64,000 nucleotides of DNA from Actinomycetota bacterium (GTDB taxonomy: Bacteria > Actinomycetota > Acidimicrobiia > Acidimicrobiales > Microtrichaceae). The stretch covers positions 62,001 through 126,000 of the forward strand of contig JADJBW010000013.1 in assembly GCA_016703525.1 (NCBI GenBank). Reading direction: 5' to 3'. Position 1 is the first letter of the stretch. Every line of letters begins with the position of its first letter. Positions 43,126-51,703 of this stretch are shown piece by piece. Both the position numbers and the translations under genes were made by a program. The notes under the pieces are model-generated. The model had not been told where the DNA came from. It saw nothing but the letters and a program-made list of their open reading frames with translations, and searched no databases.

Positions 43126-43196
43126 CGGTGAACAAGATTCTTTCTGCGGCCGACTCGCCGAAGGAGCCGGATAGCCTCCACAGCGAGGAGAGCCGG

Positions 43197-43832
43197 ATGC
43201 CACACCGACAGCAACGAGCCAACGGAGTTGTCTCGCGTGACGCCATTTTGGATGCCGCAGCGAAGATCGCTGGCGAGCGGGGGTACGACGGCACGAGCAT
43301 CAAGTTGGTCAGCGACCTCTCGGGGCTCCCTGCCAGTTCGATCTACTGGCACTTCGCGAACAAGGACGATCTCCTCGCCGCTGTGATCGACCGCAGCTTC
43401 AAGGCTTGGTCGACCGCCCTCGACCAGGCAGAGCCGGCCCCCGCCGACGCAACCAACGAGGAGCGCATGGTCCACGGGCTCCGCCAGGAGTGCGTCCGCG
43501 TCATGACCCATCCGGACTTCCTTCGACTCGGCCTCATGCTCCTGCTGGAGCGCCGCCCCGTCGAGGCCGCCGCGCGCCGACGGTTTCACGACTCGCGCAT
43601 GGAGATCCACAACCGGGTGACCGTCGGGTACGCGCGCATGTTCCCCGCGCTCACGCCACCGCAGGTCCGCCAGCTCGTTCGCCTCACCTTCGCGTCGGTC
43701 GACGGCCTGTTCATCGCCGCCATCTCGGAGCCCGAGCTGGATCTGACCGCCGAGTTCGAGGTTCTCGGGCTCGCGATCGTGAGCGCCGCGCGTTCGTTGA
43801 CCGCCCGAAACCTCGCCGCCGCGCCGAGCTAG
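43197..43832 (+). CDS. TetR/AcrR family transcriptional regulator
   Basis: 211 residues; the ATG at 43197 is preceded by GAGGAG (a GTG at 43128 is a weaker alternative). The HTH is VVSRDAILDAAAKIAGERGYDGTS to GLPASSIYWHFANKDDLLAAVIDRS, classic TetR_N. The C-terminal part (LRQECVRVMTHPDFLRLGLML, LVRLTFASVDGLFIAAI) is a ligand-binding helical domain. Divergent from surface protein 2 with 106 bp between starts, so it may regulate that gene. The stop lies in an 11-bp triple repeat shared with the convergent unbU-like stop. Confidence 0.88.
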   Translation: MPHRQQRANGVVSRDAILDAAAKIAGERGYDGTSIKLVSDLSGLPASSIYWHFANKDDLLAAVIDRSFKAWSTALDQAEPAPADATNEERMVHGLRQECVRVMTHPDFLRLGLMLLLERRPVEAAARRRFHDSRMEIHNRVTVGYARMFPALTPPQVRQLVRLTFASVDGLFIAAISEPELDLTAEFEVLGLAIVSAARSLTARNLAAAPS

Positions 43833-43857
43833 ACCCGAGCTAGACCCGAGCTAGACC
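43825..43857. repeat. three 11-bp tandem repeats giving stop codons in all six frames
   Basis: CGAGCTAGACC occurs at 43825-43835, 43836-43846 and 43847-43857. Each holds the palindrome CTAG, and the 11-bp step shifts the frame, so TAG occurs in all three frames on both strands (plus: 43830, 43841, 43852). The first serves tetR and the last the convergent unbU-like gene. Confidence 0.85.
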
Positions 43858-45281
43858 TCGCGTTCGATGTGCACGTCGGCCGTGGTGGCGGCGACGTGGT
43901 AGTCGCCGCTCCAACGGCGGCCGTCGAGCGTGCCGGTCAGGTGCACCAGCAGGCGCGGCTGCGCCTGGAACTCGGCGCGTTCACGCACGACATCCAAGCG
44001 GGCCGAGTCGAAGGTGCGCACGGGCGCCTCGGGACGCGACGCGGCCGCGCGCACCACCGTCTCGCGGTACGGCCCGGCGGTCACCCGGCGGAGCGCCGCC
44101 GTGTCGCCCTGTGCGAGCGCACGGTCGACCGCGAGCAACGCCCCGGCAGTCCGCTCGGCGACGCGACGAGCATCCGCGAGGGTGAACGAGCCACCGAGCG
44201 AATCGAACCCGTCGCCGAGACCCACCCGGGCGAGTTCAACGGCCGGCAACGGCGCCGTCGGGTCGAGCGACGCCTGGCGGGGTGCGGCGAGCAGCACGAC
44301 CGTCACCGACACGACAGGCAGCGCCACCATCGCGATTCGACCGGGCCGATCGCCGCATGCCTCGATGGCCGGGCGCAGGCCGCACACGATCACCAGCGCC
44401 GCGAGCAGGGCCACCTTCGTGGCGAACTCGGTGGTCTGCATCGAGACCAGCAGCGCGCCGATCGTCGCGACGGCGATGGCGTATAGCTCGGCCCCGCGTC
44501 GCCCACGGGCGACGGTGCGGGGGTCGGTGATCATGAAGAACAGGAAGATCAGCACTTCCGGTGAGAGCGTCACCGTCGACCAGTAGGTCCAGCCGCTCAC
44601 CGGCCCGAGACTCCAGCGAGCGGTGATGTCGTGACCGAGCGCTGCGGCGATGCCCGTCAGCGAGGCGAACACCGACCAGAAGATCAGCGAAATGCGCAGC
44701 AGGCCGAGCCGTGTGGTGATCACGAGTCCGCCCACCGCGATCACCGCGCACGTGACGGTGAGGCCGACCGACGGCTGACCCCACCACAGGTCCTGCGGGT
44801 CGGCGATGCCCGATCCGAGGATCAGGAAGGTGAGCACGAGTCCGAGGTTCGACGGGTTGAACAGCGGCCGGTTGCCCACCCGGATCACGTACTTGCTCAG
44901 CACCGACAACGCCGCGGTCGCGGCGAACACGTACCACCCGCGGGTCGACAGCCAGTCGCCGTGCTCGGTTCCCGGAACCCTCGTGATGAGCGCCACGCCG
45001 TTGCCCGTGAGCAGCGCGCTCGCCGGCCAGGCCACCACACCGGAGCCCGGCACGGTCATCGCCAACTCGACCGCGGCGGCCGACCCGAGCGCGACGAGGA
45101 TCTGCGCGACCGAGAGGTCCCAGTCGATCACGGTCTGGCCGAGCACCTGCACGGTCAGCAGCACGGCGGCCACGTGCAACCGGGGATCGCGCAGTTGCGG
45201 CGGCCGAAACGTGAGGCCGCGCGGCTTCCCCGCGACCGACGTCGATGGATGTGCGGCGTCGAGCGTTGACGTCGTGCTCAC
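43851..45281 (-). CDS. UnbU-like (RnfD/NQR2-related) membrane protein
   Basis: 476 residues from a GTG at 45281, preceded by GGGAGGGG. Residues about 30-335 form nine or ten transmembrane helices with NQR2/RnfD-like segments (ASALLTGNGVALITRVPGTE, VGNRPLFNPSNLGLVLTF, LSPEVLIFLFFMITDP). I do not see the SGAT flavin-attachment motif of true RnfD. The last 130 residues are soluble (AERTAGALLAVDRALAQGD ...). Together with the divergent UnbV-like gene this matches the UnbU/UnbV pair known from enediyne clusters (E4/E3) and from many genomes without them. Function is unknown; no polyketide synthase is nearby. Confidence 0.72.
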   Translation of the reverse strand: MSTTSTLDAAHPSTSVAGKPRGLTFRPPQLRDPRLHVAAVLLTVQVLGQTVIDWDLSVAQILVALGSAAAVELAMTVPGSGVVAWPASALLTGNGVALITRVPGTEHGDWLSTRGWYVFAATAALSVLSKYVIRVGNRPLFNPSNLGLVLTFLILGSGIADPQDLWWGQPSVGLTVTCAVIAVGGLVITTRLGLLRISLIFWSVFASLTGIAAALGHDITARWSLGPVSGWTYWSTVTLSPEVLIFLFFMITDPRTVARGRRGAELYAIAVATIGALLVSMQTTEFATKVALLAALVIVCGLRPAIEACGDRPGRIAMVALPVVSVTVVLLAAPRQASLDPTAPLPAVELARVGLGDGFDSLGGSFTLADARRVAERTAGALLAVDRALAQGDTAALRRVTAGPYRETVVRAAASRPEAPVRTFDSARLDVVRERAEFQAQPRLLVHLTGTLDGRRWSGDYHVAATTADVHIEREV

Positions 45282-45378
45282 GTATCCCCTCCCGGCGTGA
45301 GTATGGGCGCGCACGCAGCGAACCCACAAGGAGCCCCGGCTACCATCTCGCCGACGGCGCGAACGGAGGGGCCCGCAG

Positions 45379-47169
45379 ATGTCCGGATCGAACGTCGGTC
45401 GCGTCGCACCGGCATTGGCCTTCGCTGCGATCGTCGCCACGCTCGTGGCCGTGCGGTTGACGCGCCACGACGCTGCCGGGCCCGCCGAACCGAGAGACCG
45501 ATCGGCCGTGGCCATGACGAAGCTCAGGTTGGTCGACGTGACCGAGCGGGCGGGGCTCGCCGAGCCGCACAGCCACGCCGACCTGACCGGCGAGTCGGCG
45601 ATGACCGCCGGCGCCGCCGTCGCCGATGTCGACGGTGACGGCGACCTTGACGTGTACCTCACACGGGTCGGACTGCCCAACCGGCTCCTCGTCAACGATG
45701 GGAACGGCGCCTTCGTCGACCGAGCGGCCGCCGCGGGGGTCGAGGGTCCGGCAGGCGGGTCGTCGGCCGCTGCGTTCGGCGACATCGACGGCGACGGCGA
45801 CCTCGACCTGATCGTCACGCCGGCCGGTGACGCGTCGCCCGCTGTGTATCTGTCGAACGGCGACGGCACGTTCGCCGACGCCACGGCCACCAGCGGCCTC
45901 GCCGACCTTCCTGCGCTCGGCGACGCCGCGCTCGCCCAGGCCCACGGGGTGACGCTGTCGGACTTCGACCGCGACGGCGACCTCGACGTGTTGATGACGC
46001 ATTGGGATGCGCAGGTTCCGGCGGCTCTCGCCGACGCCGGCGCGAACGACATCGAACCCGATGCCGATGGCCGAACGGTGTGCCCCAGAGCGCGGTGGCT
46101 TGCCGCCCGCGGGTTCCCACGCGCGGCCGACGCACCCGCCAACCGCGCACGGCTCTACCGCAACGACGGCGCCGGTCGCCTCAGCGACGCCACCGCCGAT
46201 CTCGGCCTGCCGTTCGCACAAATCATGGGGTTCACCGGCAGATTCGCCGATGTCGACGGCGACGGCTGGGATGACCTGCTCGTCACGGGCGATTTCTGCA
46301 CCTCACGGGTCTTCCGGAACGTGGAGGGCCAGCGCTTCGAGGACATCACCGAGGCCTCGCGTGCCGCGACCGACGAGAACGGCATGGGTTCGGTGCTGAC
46401 CGACCTGAACGGCGACGGGATCATCGACTGGTTCGTGACCGGCATCGGACCGGTGGTCGACGCACCTGCGCCGCTGCAGCTCGGCGGGTTCGGCAGCTCG
46501 GGCAACCGCGCCTACCTGGGCGGCGGTGACGGCACGTTCCGCGACGCGACCGACGAGCTGGGCCTGCGCAACGGCGGTTGGGGCTGGGGCGCCGCGTTCG
46601 CCGACTTCGCCAACGACGGTGTGCCGGAACTCGTGATGACCAACGGCTACAGCATCGGCGCCGACGACACCGCCGAGTCGGCGGACGATCCGATCGTGGT
46701 GTGGGAACGCGACGGCTCGTCGACCCGCCCGGCCCGTGAGGTCGCCCGCGCCGCGGGGATTCGCGATACCGGCCTGGGGCGGGCGCTCGTGGCCTTCGAC
46801 GCCGACGACGACGGCGACCTCGACCTGCTCGTCGCGAACTTCGGTGCAGAGCCCGTGCTCTACCGAAACGACACGGAGGCCGCCCATTGGCTGAAGGTCC
46901 GCCTCGACGACCCGGCGGCGGCCGGCAACCGCTCGGGTTTGGGAGCGCGGGTGCGCGTGATCACGGCGAGCGGCGCCACGACCCGGTGGCTGATCGCCGG
47001 GGGCAGCTACGAGTCGCAGGAACCGGCCGAGGTACACGTCGGCCTCGGCGTGCAGGAGCGCTTCGACGAGATCGAGGTGACGTGGCCGGGAGCGACCGAG
47101 CCGCAGATCGTCCGGGCAGGCGCCGCCGATCGAACAATCGTGGTGACGCGGACTCCGAGCGGCCCTTGA
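45379..47169 (+). CDS. UnbV-like FG-GAP/ASPIC repeat protein (CRTAC1 family)
   Basis: 596 residues; ATG preceded by GGAGGGG. An N-terminal signal anchor (APALAFAAIVATLVAV) precedes at least six FG-GAP/VCBS calcium-loop repeats (VADVDGDGDLDVYLTR, FGDIDGDGDLDLIVT, FDRDGDLDVLMTHW, VDGDGWDDLLVTGDF, NGDGIIDWFVTG, FDADDDGDLDLLVANF), predicting a beta-propeller, and a C-terminal ASPIC/UnbV domain (GLGARVRV, GGSYESQEPAEVHVGLG, EVTWPG). Probably extracytoplasmic and membrane-anchored. Divergent from its UnbU-like partner (97 bp between starts); DUF1905 follows 31 bp later on plus. Confidence 0.88.
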   Translation: MSGSNVGRVAPALAFAAIVATLVAVRLTRHDAAGPAEPRDRSAVAMTKLRLVDVTERAGLAEPHSHADLTGESAMTAGAAVADVDGDGDLDVYLTRVGLPNRLLVNDGNGAFVDRAAAAGVEGPAGGSSAAAFGDIDGDGDLDLIVTPAGDASPAVYLSNGDGTFADATATSGLADLPALGDAALAQAHGVTLSDFDRDGDLDVLMTHWDAQVPAALADAGANDIEPDADGRTVCPRARWLAARGFPRAADAPANRARLYRNDGAGRLSDATADLGLPFAQIMGFTGRFADVDGDGWDDLLVTGDFCTSRVFRNVEGQRFEDITEASRAATDENGMGSVLTDLNGDGIIDWFVTGIGPVVDAPAPLQLGGFGSSGNRAYLGGGDGTFRDATDELGLRNGGWGWGAAFADFANDGVPELVMTNGYSIGADDTAESADDPIVVWERDGSSTRPAREVARAAGIRDTGLGRALVAFDADDDGDLDLLVANFGAEPVLYRNDTEAAHWLKVRLDDPAAAGNRSGLGARVRVITASGATTRWLIAGGSYESQEPAEVHVGLGVQERFDEIEVTWPGATEPQIVRAGAADRTIVVTRTPSGP

Positions 47170-47200
47170 TGCCCGCCGCGTTCTCCCACATGCTGCGGTG

Positions 47201-47518
47201 ATGGCTCCGCCTCCAGACGATCACGAGACGTTCTCGTTCTCCGCCGAGCTCTGGATGCACGACGGCCCCGCCGCATGGTTCTTCGTGACGGTCCCCGGTG
47301 AGATCTCCGACGTGATCGACCTGTTGCGCCCGCGCACCGGGCCCGGCTTCGGGTCGGTGCGCGTTCGCGCCCAAATCGGCGGCACCGCCTGGTCGACCTC
47401 GGTGTTCCCCGACACGTCGCGCCAGGCCTACGTGCTGCCGGTGAAGGCCGCCGTGCGTCGCAGCGAGGCCATCGACGACGGCGATGTCGTCGCCGTCACG
47501 CTCACCCTCGCCCGTTAG
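47201..47518 (+). CDS. DUF1905 domain protein
   Basis: 105 residues from the ATG at 47201. The beta-rich sequence SFSAELWMHDGPAAWFFVTVP, GFGSVRVRAQIGGTAWSTSVFP and YVLPVKAAVRRSEAIDDGDVVAVTL is the standard DUF1905 fold, a small beta-barrel often fused to or next to YdeI-like proteins. Function unknown. It lies 31 bp after the UnbV-like gene and ten bases before the DUF2461 gene, so it is part of a plus-strand run. Confidence 0.85.
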   Translation: MAPPPDDHETFSFSAELWMHDGPAAWFFVTVPGEISDVIDLLRPRTGPGFGSVRVRAQIGGTAWSTSVFPDTSRQAYVLPVKAAVRRSEAIDDGDVVAVTLTLAR

Positions 47519-47528
47519 CCTCGCCGCC

Positions 47529-48203
47529 GTGACAGATCCCGGTTCCTTCCGCGGCTTCCCGCCGGCCGCCCTCGAGTTCTACCGCCGACTCGCGGCCGAC
47601 AACTCCAAGACGTTCTGGGCCGACCAACGCAGCGTGTACGACGAGGCCGTGCGCGGTCCGCTCGAAGCGCTGGCGGCCGAGGTCGAGGACCGCTACGGCG
47701 AGTTCCGCATCTTCCGCCCCAACCGCGACGTGCGCTTCTCCAAGGACAAGCGTCCGTACAAGGAACAGCAGGGCGGGTACGCCCAGAGCCCCGGCGGAGC
47801 GGCGTACTACGTCGCCATCGACGCCGAGGGGTTGTTCGTCGGCGCGGGCTACTACCAGATGGCCCGCGACCAGCTCGCCCGGTTTCGCGAGGCCGTGGCC
47901 GCCGACACGACCGGGCCCGAACTCGAGCAGATCGTCGCCGGCTACGGCGGCGACATCGAGATCGGCGGGCGCGAGCTGCGCACCGCTCCCCGCGGCTACC
48001 CGCGCGACCATCCCCGCTTGCGCCTGCTGCAGCACCGAGGGCTCACCATCGCCCGCCGCTTCGGCGCACCGGCGTGGTTGTCGACGCGTGCGGCCAAGGC
48101 GCGCATCGAAGCGTTCTGGACGACGGCCGAGCCGCTCAACGGCTGGCTCGACCGCAACGTCGGCCCGTCCGAGGAGGCACGGTCACAGGAGGGACGGCGA
48201 TGA
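47529..48203 (+). CDS. DUF2461 (TIGR02453) family protein
   Basis: 224 residues from the GTG at 47529. Family motifs: FRGFPPAALEFYRRLAADNSKTFWADQ, FRIFRPNRDVRFSKDKRPYKEQQ, GGAAYYVAIDAEGLFVGAGYY and YPRDHPRLRLLQHRGL. Widespread in bacteria, no known activity. Its TGA overlaps the ATG of the GMC oxidoreductase, implying coupled translation. Confidence 0.88.
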   Translation: MTDPGSFRGFPPAALEFYRRLAADNSKTFWADQRSVYDEAVRGPLEALAAEVEDRYGEFRIFRPNRDVRFSKDKRPYKEQQGGYAQSPGGAAYYVAIDAEGLFVGAGYYQMARDQLARFREAVAADTTGPELEQIVAGYGGDIEIGGRELRTAPRGYPRDHPRLRLLQHRGLTIARRFGAPAWLSTRAAKARIEAFWTTAEPLNGWLDRNVGPSEEARSQEGRR

Positions 48204-49783
48204 CCACGGCCATCACGCAGCGGTTCACACGCCGACAGGTGCTCGGCGGTGCGCTCGCCGCCGCCGGCGCGAGTGCCGCTGCGGCGTGTGTTCCCGAACC
48301 GCCGCAGCGCAGTGTCCGCCGCCGGGTAGTGGTGATCGGCACCGGCTTCGGGGGCTCGGTGACGGCGCGGCGCCTCGCCGAGGCGGGCGTCGAGGTGACC
48401 CTGGTCGAGCGCGGCCGCCGCTGGCCCGCCGGCGTGCCGGGCACGTTCCCGACGATGTTCGGCGTCGACCGCCGGGTCAGCTGGCTCAGCTCCACCAACT
48501 CGGCGACGGCGCTGTTTCCCAGCGTGCCGTTGCAGCCGTACACGGGCTTGCTCGAGCGCATCAAGGGCGACGGCATGGACGTCGTGGTCGCCGCGGCCGT
48601 CGGTGGCGGCTCGCTCCCCTACCACGGAATGTCGGTGCAACCACGCGGCGATCTGTTCGCCCGAGTCATGCCCGGCGAGCTCGACTACGACGAGTTCGAT
48701 CGGCGCTGGTACCCGCTGGTGCGGGCCGCGCTCGGCGCGTCGCCCATACCCGCCGACGTACTGGCGTCGGACCGTTACGCGTCGAGCCGAGCGTTCATCG
48801 AGGCGGTGCGTGCGGCGGGCTTTCCCGACGCACGCGGTGAGCCGATGCCGATCGACTGGGACATCGTGCGCCGCGAGCTGCGCGGTGAGCTGCCGCCCAA
48901 CATCTCGGTCGGCGACGTGATCTACGGAGTCAACGGCCCGGGGAAGCGCTCGCTCGACACGAACTACCTGCCGGCAGCGGAGGCGACCGGCCGGGTCGAG
49001 CTGCTGGCGCAGCACCGGGTGAGCAGCATCGCCCGCGACCGGAACGGCCGATGGGTGATCCCGACGGAGCGCATCGACACCGACGGCGTGGTGCACGAGC
49101 GCGTCGAGTTGGTAGCGGACGCGCTCTTCCTGTGCGCCGGTTCGCCGAACACGACCCGGCTGCTCGTGAACGCCGCCGGCACCGGCACGATCGCCGATCT
49201 TCCCGACGATGTGGGGCGCTGGTGGTCGACCAACGGCGACCTCATCGTGATGCAGGTGCTCGATCATCCCACCGGCACCATGCAAGGCGGCCCGGCCAGC
49301 ATCGCGTCGCGCGACTGGGACAACCCGGCCGGGCCGATGTCGCTGCTCTTCGCTCCCCTGCCCGTACCGGTCGACATCGGGGCCATGCAGACCGTCGCCA
49401 TCTTCCTGCCCGACGGCCACGGAGCCTTCCAGTACGACGCCCGCTGCGGCGACGCGCACCTGTCGTTCCCCGCGAGTGCGCACGGCGCGTCGATGGCAGA
49501 GGCCCGGCGCCGACTGGCGAAACTCGGGCGGGCGGCGGGCTCGATCGCATCGGTCGACATGACCGCAGCGGAGCCGACCACGTTCCATCCCCTCGGAGGC
49601 GCCGTCATCGGCAAGGTGTGCGACGGCTTCGGGCGGGTACTCGGCCAACCGGGGCTGTACGTGAACGACGGAGCGCTCATCCCCGGCTCGACCGGCTGCG
49701 TCAACCCGTCGCTGACCATCGCCGCGCTCGCCGAGCGCAACATCGCTCGCATCATTCGTACCGACGTCGGCACCGTGTTCTGA
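48200..49783 (+). CDS. Tat-exported GMC family oxidoreductase (cholesterol-oxidase-like)
   Basis: 527 residues; ATG at 48200. The twin-arginine signal FTRRQVLGGALAAAGASAAAACVPEP also carries a possible lipobox. FAD-binding Rossmann motif VVVIGTGFGGSVTARRLAEAG with VTLVERG; C-terminal GMC_oxred_C with FHPLGGAVIGKVCDGFGRV and LYVNDGALIPGSTGCVNPSLTIAALAER, in which the His and Asn of GMC enzymes are conserved. Closest in style to cholesterol oxidases and related secreted alcohol oxidases; the actual alcohol or sterol is not known. Confidence 0.88.
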   Translation: MTTAITQRFTRRQVLGGALAAAGASAAAACVPEPPQRSVRRRVVVIGTGFGGSVTARRLAEAGVEVTLVERGRRWPAGVPGTFPTMFGVDRRVSWLSSTNSATALFPSVPLQPYTGLLERIKGDGMDVVVAAAVGGGSLPYHGMSVQPRGDLFARVMPGELDYDEFDRRWYPLVRAALGASPIPADVLASDRYASSRAFIEAVRAAGFPDARGEPMPIDWDIVRRELRGELPPNISVGDVIYGVNGPGKRSLDTNYLPAAEATGRVELLAQHRVSSIARDRNGRWVIPTERIDTDGVVHERVELVADALFLCAGSPNTTRLLVNAAGTGTIADLPDDVGRWWSTNGDLIVMQVLDHPTGTMQGGPASIASRDWDNPAGPMSLLFAPLPVPVDIGAMQTVAIFLPDGHGAFQYDARCGDAHLSFPASAHGASMAEARRRLAKLGRAAGSIASVDMTAAEPTTFHPLGGAVIGKVCDGFGRVLGQPGLYVNDGALIPGSTGCVNPSLTIAALAERNIARIIRTDVGTVF

Positions 49784-49994
49784 GGCCCCAGGCCAACGCA
49801 GGGCCGAGCGAGCGCGGTGTCCCGGGTCGGTGCGTGTGGGTGCGGGCGCGTCGGTGTGCCCGACGGGGTCGGGCTACACCGGTTCGCTTGTGGTTTGGGG
49901 CCGGCCCGGCCGGGCTTGGTTCGGGCCGGGCTCGTGTCACGCTGGGCCCGCTTCGGGCTGGGCCTTTTCGGTCGGGCGCTGGACCGGCCCGGGC
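49784..49994. other. G/C-rich low-complexity spacer between convergent genes, with hairpin
   Basis: 211 bp rich in GGGCC and CGGGC words and without a convincing reading frame. GCCCGGCC (49904-49911) and GGCCGGGC (49924-49931) form an 8-bp perfect stem and may act as a two-way terminator for the convergent GMC and HNH genes. Confidence 0.5.
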
Positions 49995-51391
49995 CTATGC
50001 GGCTTGGGCTGGTGTCCAGGTGACGCCGTGGCGTTGTGAGTAGATCACTCGTCCGGCGGGGGTGATCCATCGGAACACGATCGCGTCGGGCTCGTTCGGA
50101 TCGGTCCAGCGTTGCATCAACCATCCCGGCCTGTGGGTGACCCGATGGTGATGACGACACAGCAACGCGAGCCATTCGATATCGGTCGGCCCGCCCTCAG
50201 CCGGATTCGCAGTGTTCCACTCGTCCACATGATGCGCGTCGGTGCCGACCGCTTTGCGGGTACACCCGTCGAACACACACCCGCCGTCGCGTACGGTCAA
50301 CGCGCGTCGTTGATGCCGGTTCGCGTACCGCAACAGATGCCCGGCACGCAGCACGTCACCGCGTTCGGTGACCTCGAACGGCCGAAGCAGCCCCGCCGCC
50401 AAAACCCACCGGATGATCGCCGCCGACAACGGTGTCCCATCGGCATCAGCGAGTTCACCGGTATCCGCGTTGTAGAGCACCACGACTTCGGGTTCGACCA
50501 CCCCGGCGGAACCCTGTTTGTGTGCCGCCGCGCCGGCGTCCAACAGGTCCGCGAGGGCCTCCGCGGCGAGTTGACCGTTCCCAGGGATATCGATTTCACC
50601 GTCGGACACCCGCGCGTCAGCCGCGTAGCGGTCACGGATCTGTTGGGTGTGCGCGGTCAACACCGATTTGATGATCAACGCGAGTTCGCCGACGAACTGG
50701 CCGTTGAGATGCAAGGTCCCGTCGAACCCGGTGGACAACGACAGATGATTGTTCGCCGGGTCCGCCGCGGGTCGTAACCGCCGTCGACATCGAGGCGTTC
50801 CGCGATGCGGCGCACCGCACGAGCCCAGTCATCGAACGTCGCGACCGTCGCAAGGTCAACAAGTTCGGGAACAACTTGGGCGAGCAGCCCGCCGATACGC
50901 GGGTTCGCGGCACGGAGGAACACTTCGACGTGGTGCCAGGCGATATCACCGCGAGCCAACGCGGCGTGGAGGTCGGGAAACTCGACGACCAGGCGGCGTG
51001 ACGTCCGTACCAGCACCCGCGACGGCCCGGACCCGAGTTTCGACGTTGCCGCAACCCACCCGGCGGTGGTGTGGCCGTGTTCGAGGTCACACACCTTCGA
51101 ACGATCCGCCGCGACCAACAGTTCGGCACGTCGGGCGTCGAGTCGACGGCGTTCGGTTTCCCATTCGACCAGTTCGACCAGCACCGGGTCGGTGACCGGC
51201 GCCAACCGCAACCGAGCCCGTTCCGGCAACCCCGAATCAACCAACCCCGAATCAACCAACCCCGAATCAACCAGCCCCGAATCGGCCACGCTGCCCGCTC
51301 CGGACGGGTCGCCGTGACGAGCGTCGTCGCTGTTGACGCCGTCGCGGCGGTTGTCGTCTCGGTTGTCGTGGGTGTTGGGCCCGCCAGCCAT
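49995..51391 (-). CDS. DUF222 / HNH endonuclease (13E12 repeat family), one apparent frameshift
   Basis: About 465 residues after correction. The N-terminal DUF222 region (DPVLVELVEWETERRRLDARRAELL ... GDIAWHHVEVFLRAANPRIGG) leads to the C-terminal HNH domain RDGGCVFDGCTRKAVGTDAHHV and WLALLCRHHHRVTH, with zinc cysteines and the catalytic His. The frame breaks at about 50762: one G is missing in DPRRDPANNHLSLS, the joining segment. Residues 35-55 are a VDSGL repeat from a 15-bp DNA repeat. 13E12 proteins are multi-copy in actinobacterial genomes and possibly mobile; their role is unknown. Confidence 0.85.
51230..51289 (-). repeat. 15-bp tandem repeat (4 copies) in the HNH gene
   Basis: The plus-strand unit AATCAACCAACCCCG and near-copies repeat four times, coding for VDSGL on the minus strand. 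In-frame, so copy-number change would lengthen or shorten a linker without breaking the protein. Confidence 0.8.
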
Positions 51392-51703
51392 GCCGCAACT
51401 CTACACGAACGTGCGTTCGCGCTGCAACACATGTTCGAGTATTCTCTCCACGCGTCAAGGCCGGCACTGAGCGTCTCAACGCACCCGGCATCGATGCCCG
51501 AGGGAGGTCAAATGGCAACGGAACGTACAGGTTCAACGGACGCGGTCCGTTGGGAACCGCCGGGTCGTGAAGCCCGAGCCCCGGCCGTCGCAGGCCAGCC
51601 GAGCGACACGCGTCGACCGTCGCGTGTGCGGCGCGCCCGGTTCTCACCGAGATCTCACACGTCGCTCACGTCGACCACAGGCGCGGCCCGTACGGTACGC
51701 GCC
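51392..51703. other. intergenic region between HNH and dioxygenase genes
   Basis: 312 bp holding the divergent promoters. An in-frame ATG at 51512 with AGGGAGG (51501-51507) could start the dioxygenase 64 residues earlier, but that would bury the export signal. TACGGT (51691-51696), seven bases before the ATG at 51704, is a leaderless -10 candidate. No separate gene seen. Confidence 0.5.

Noticed and set aside
43128..43196. Upstream GTG start for the second TetR gene
   Set aside because: The 23-residue extension is not TetR-like and the ATG at 43197 has a GAGGAG ribosome-binding site.
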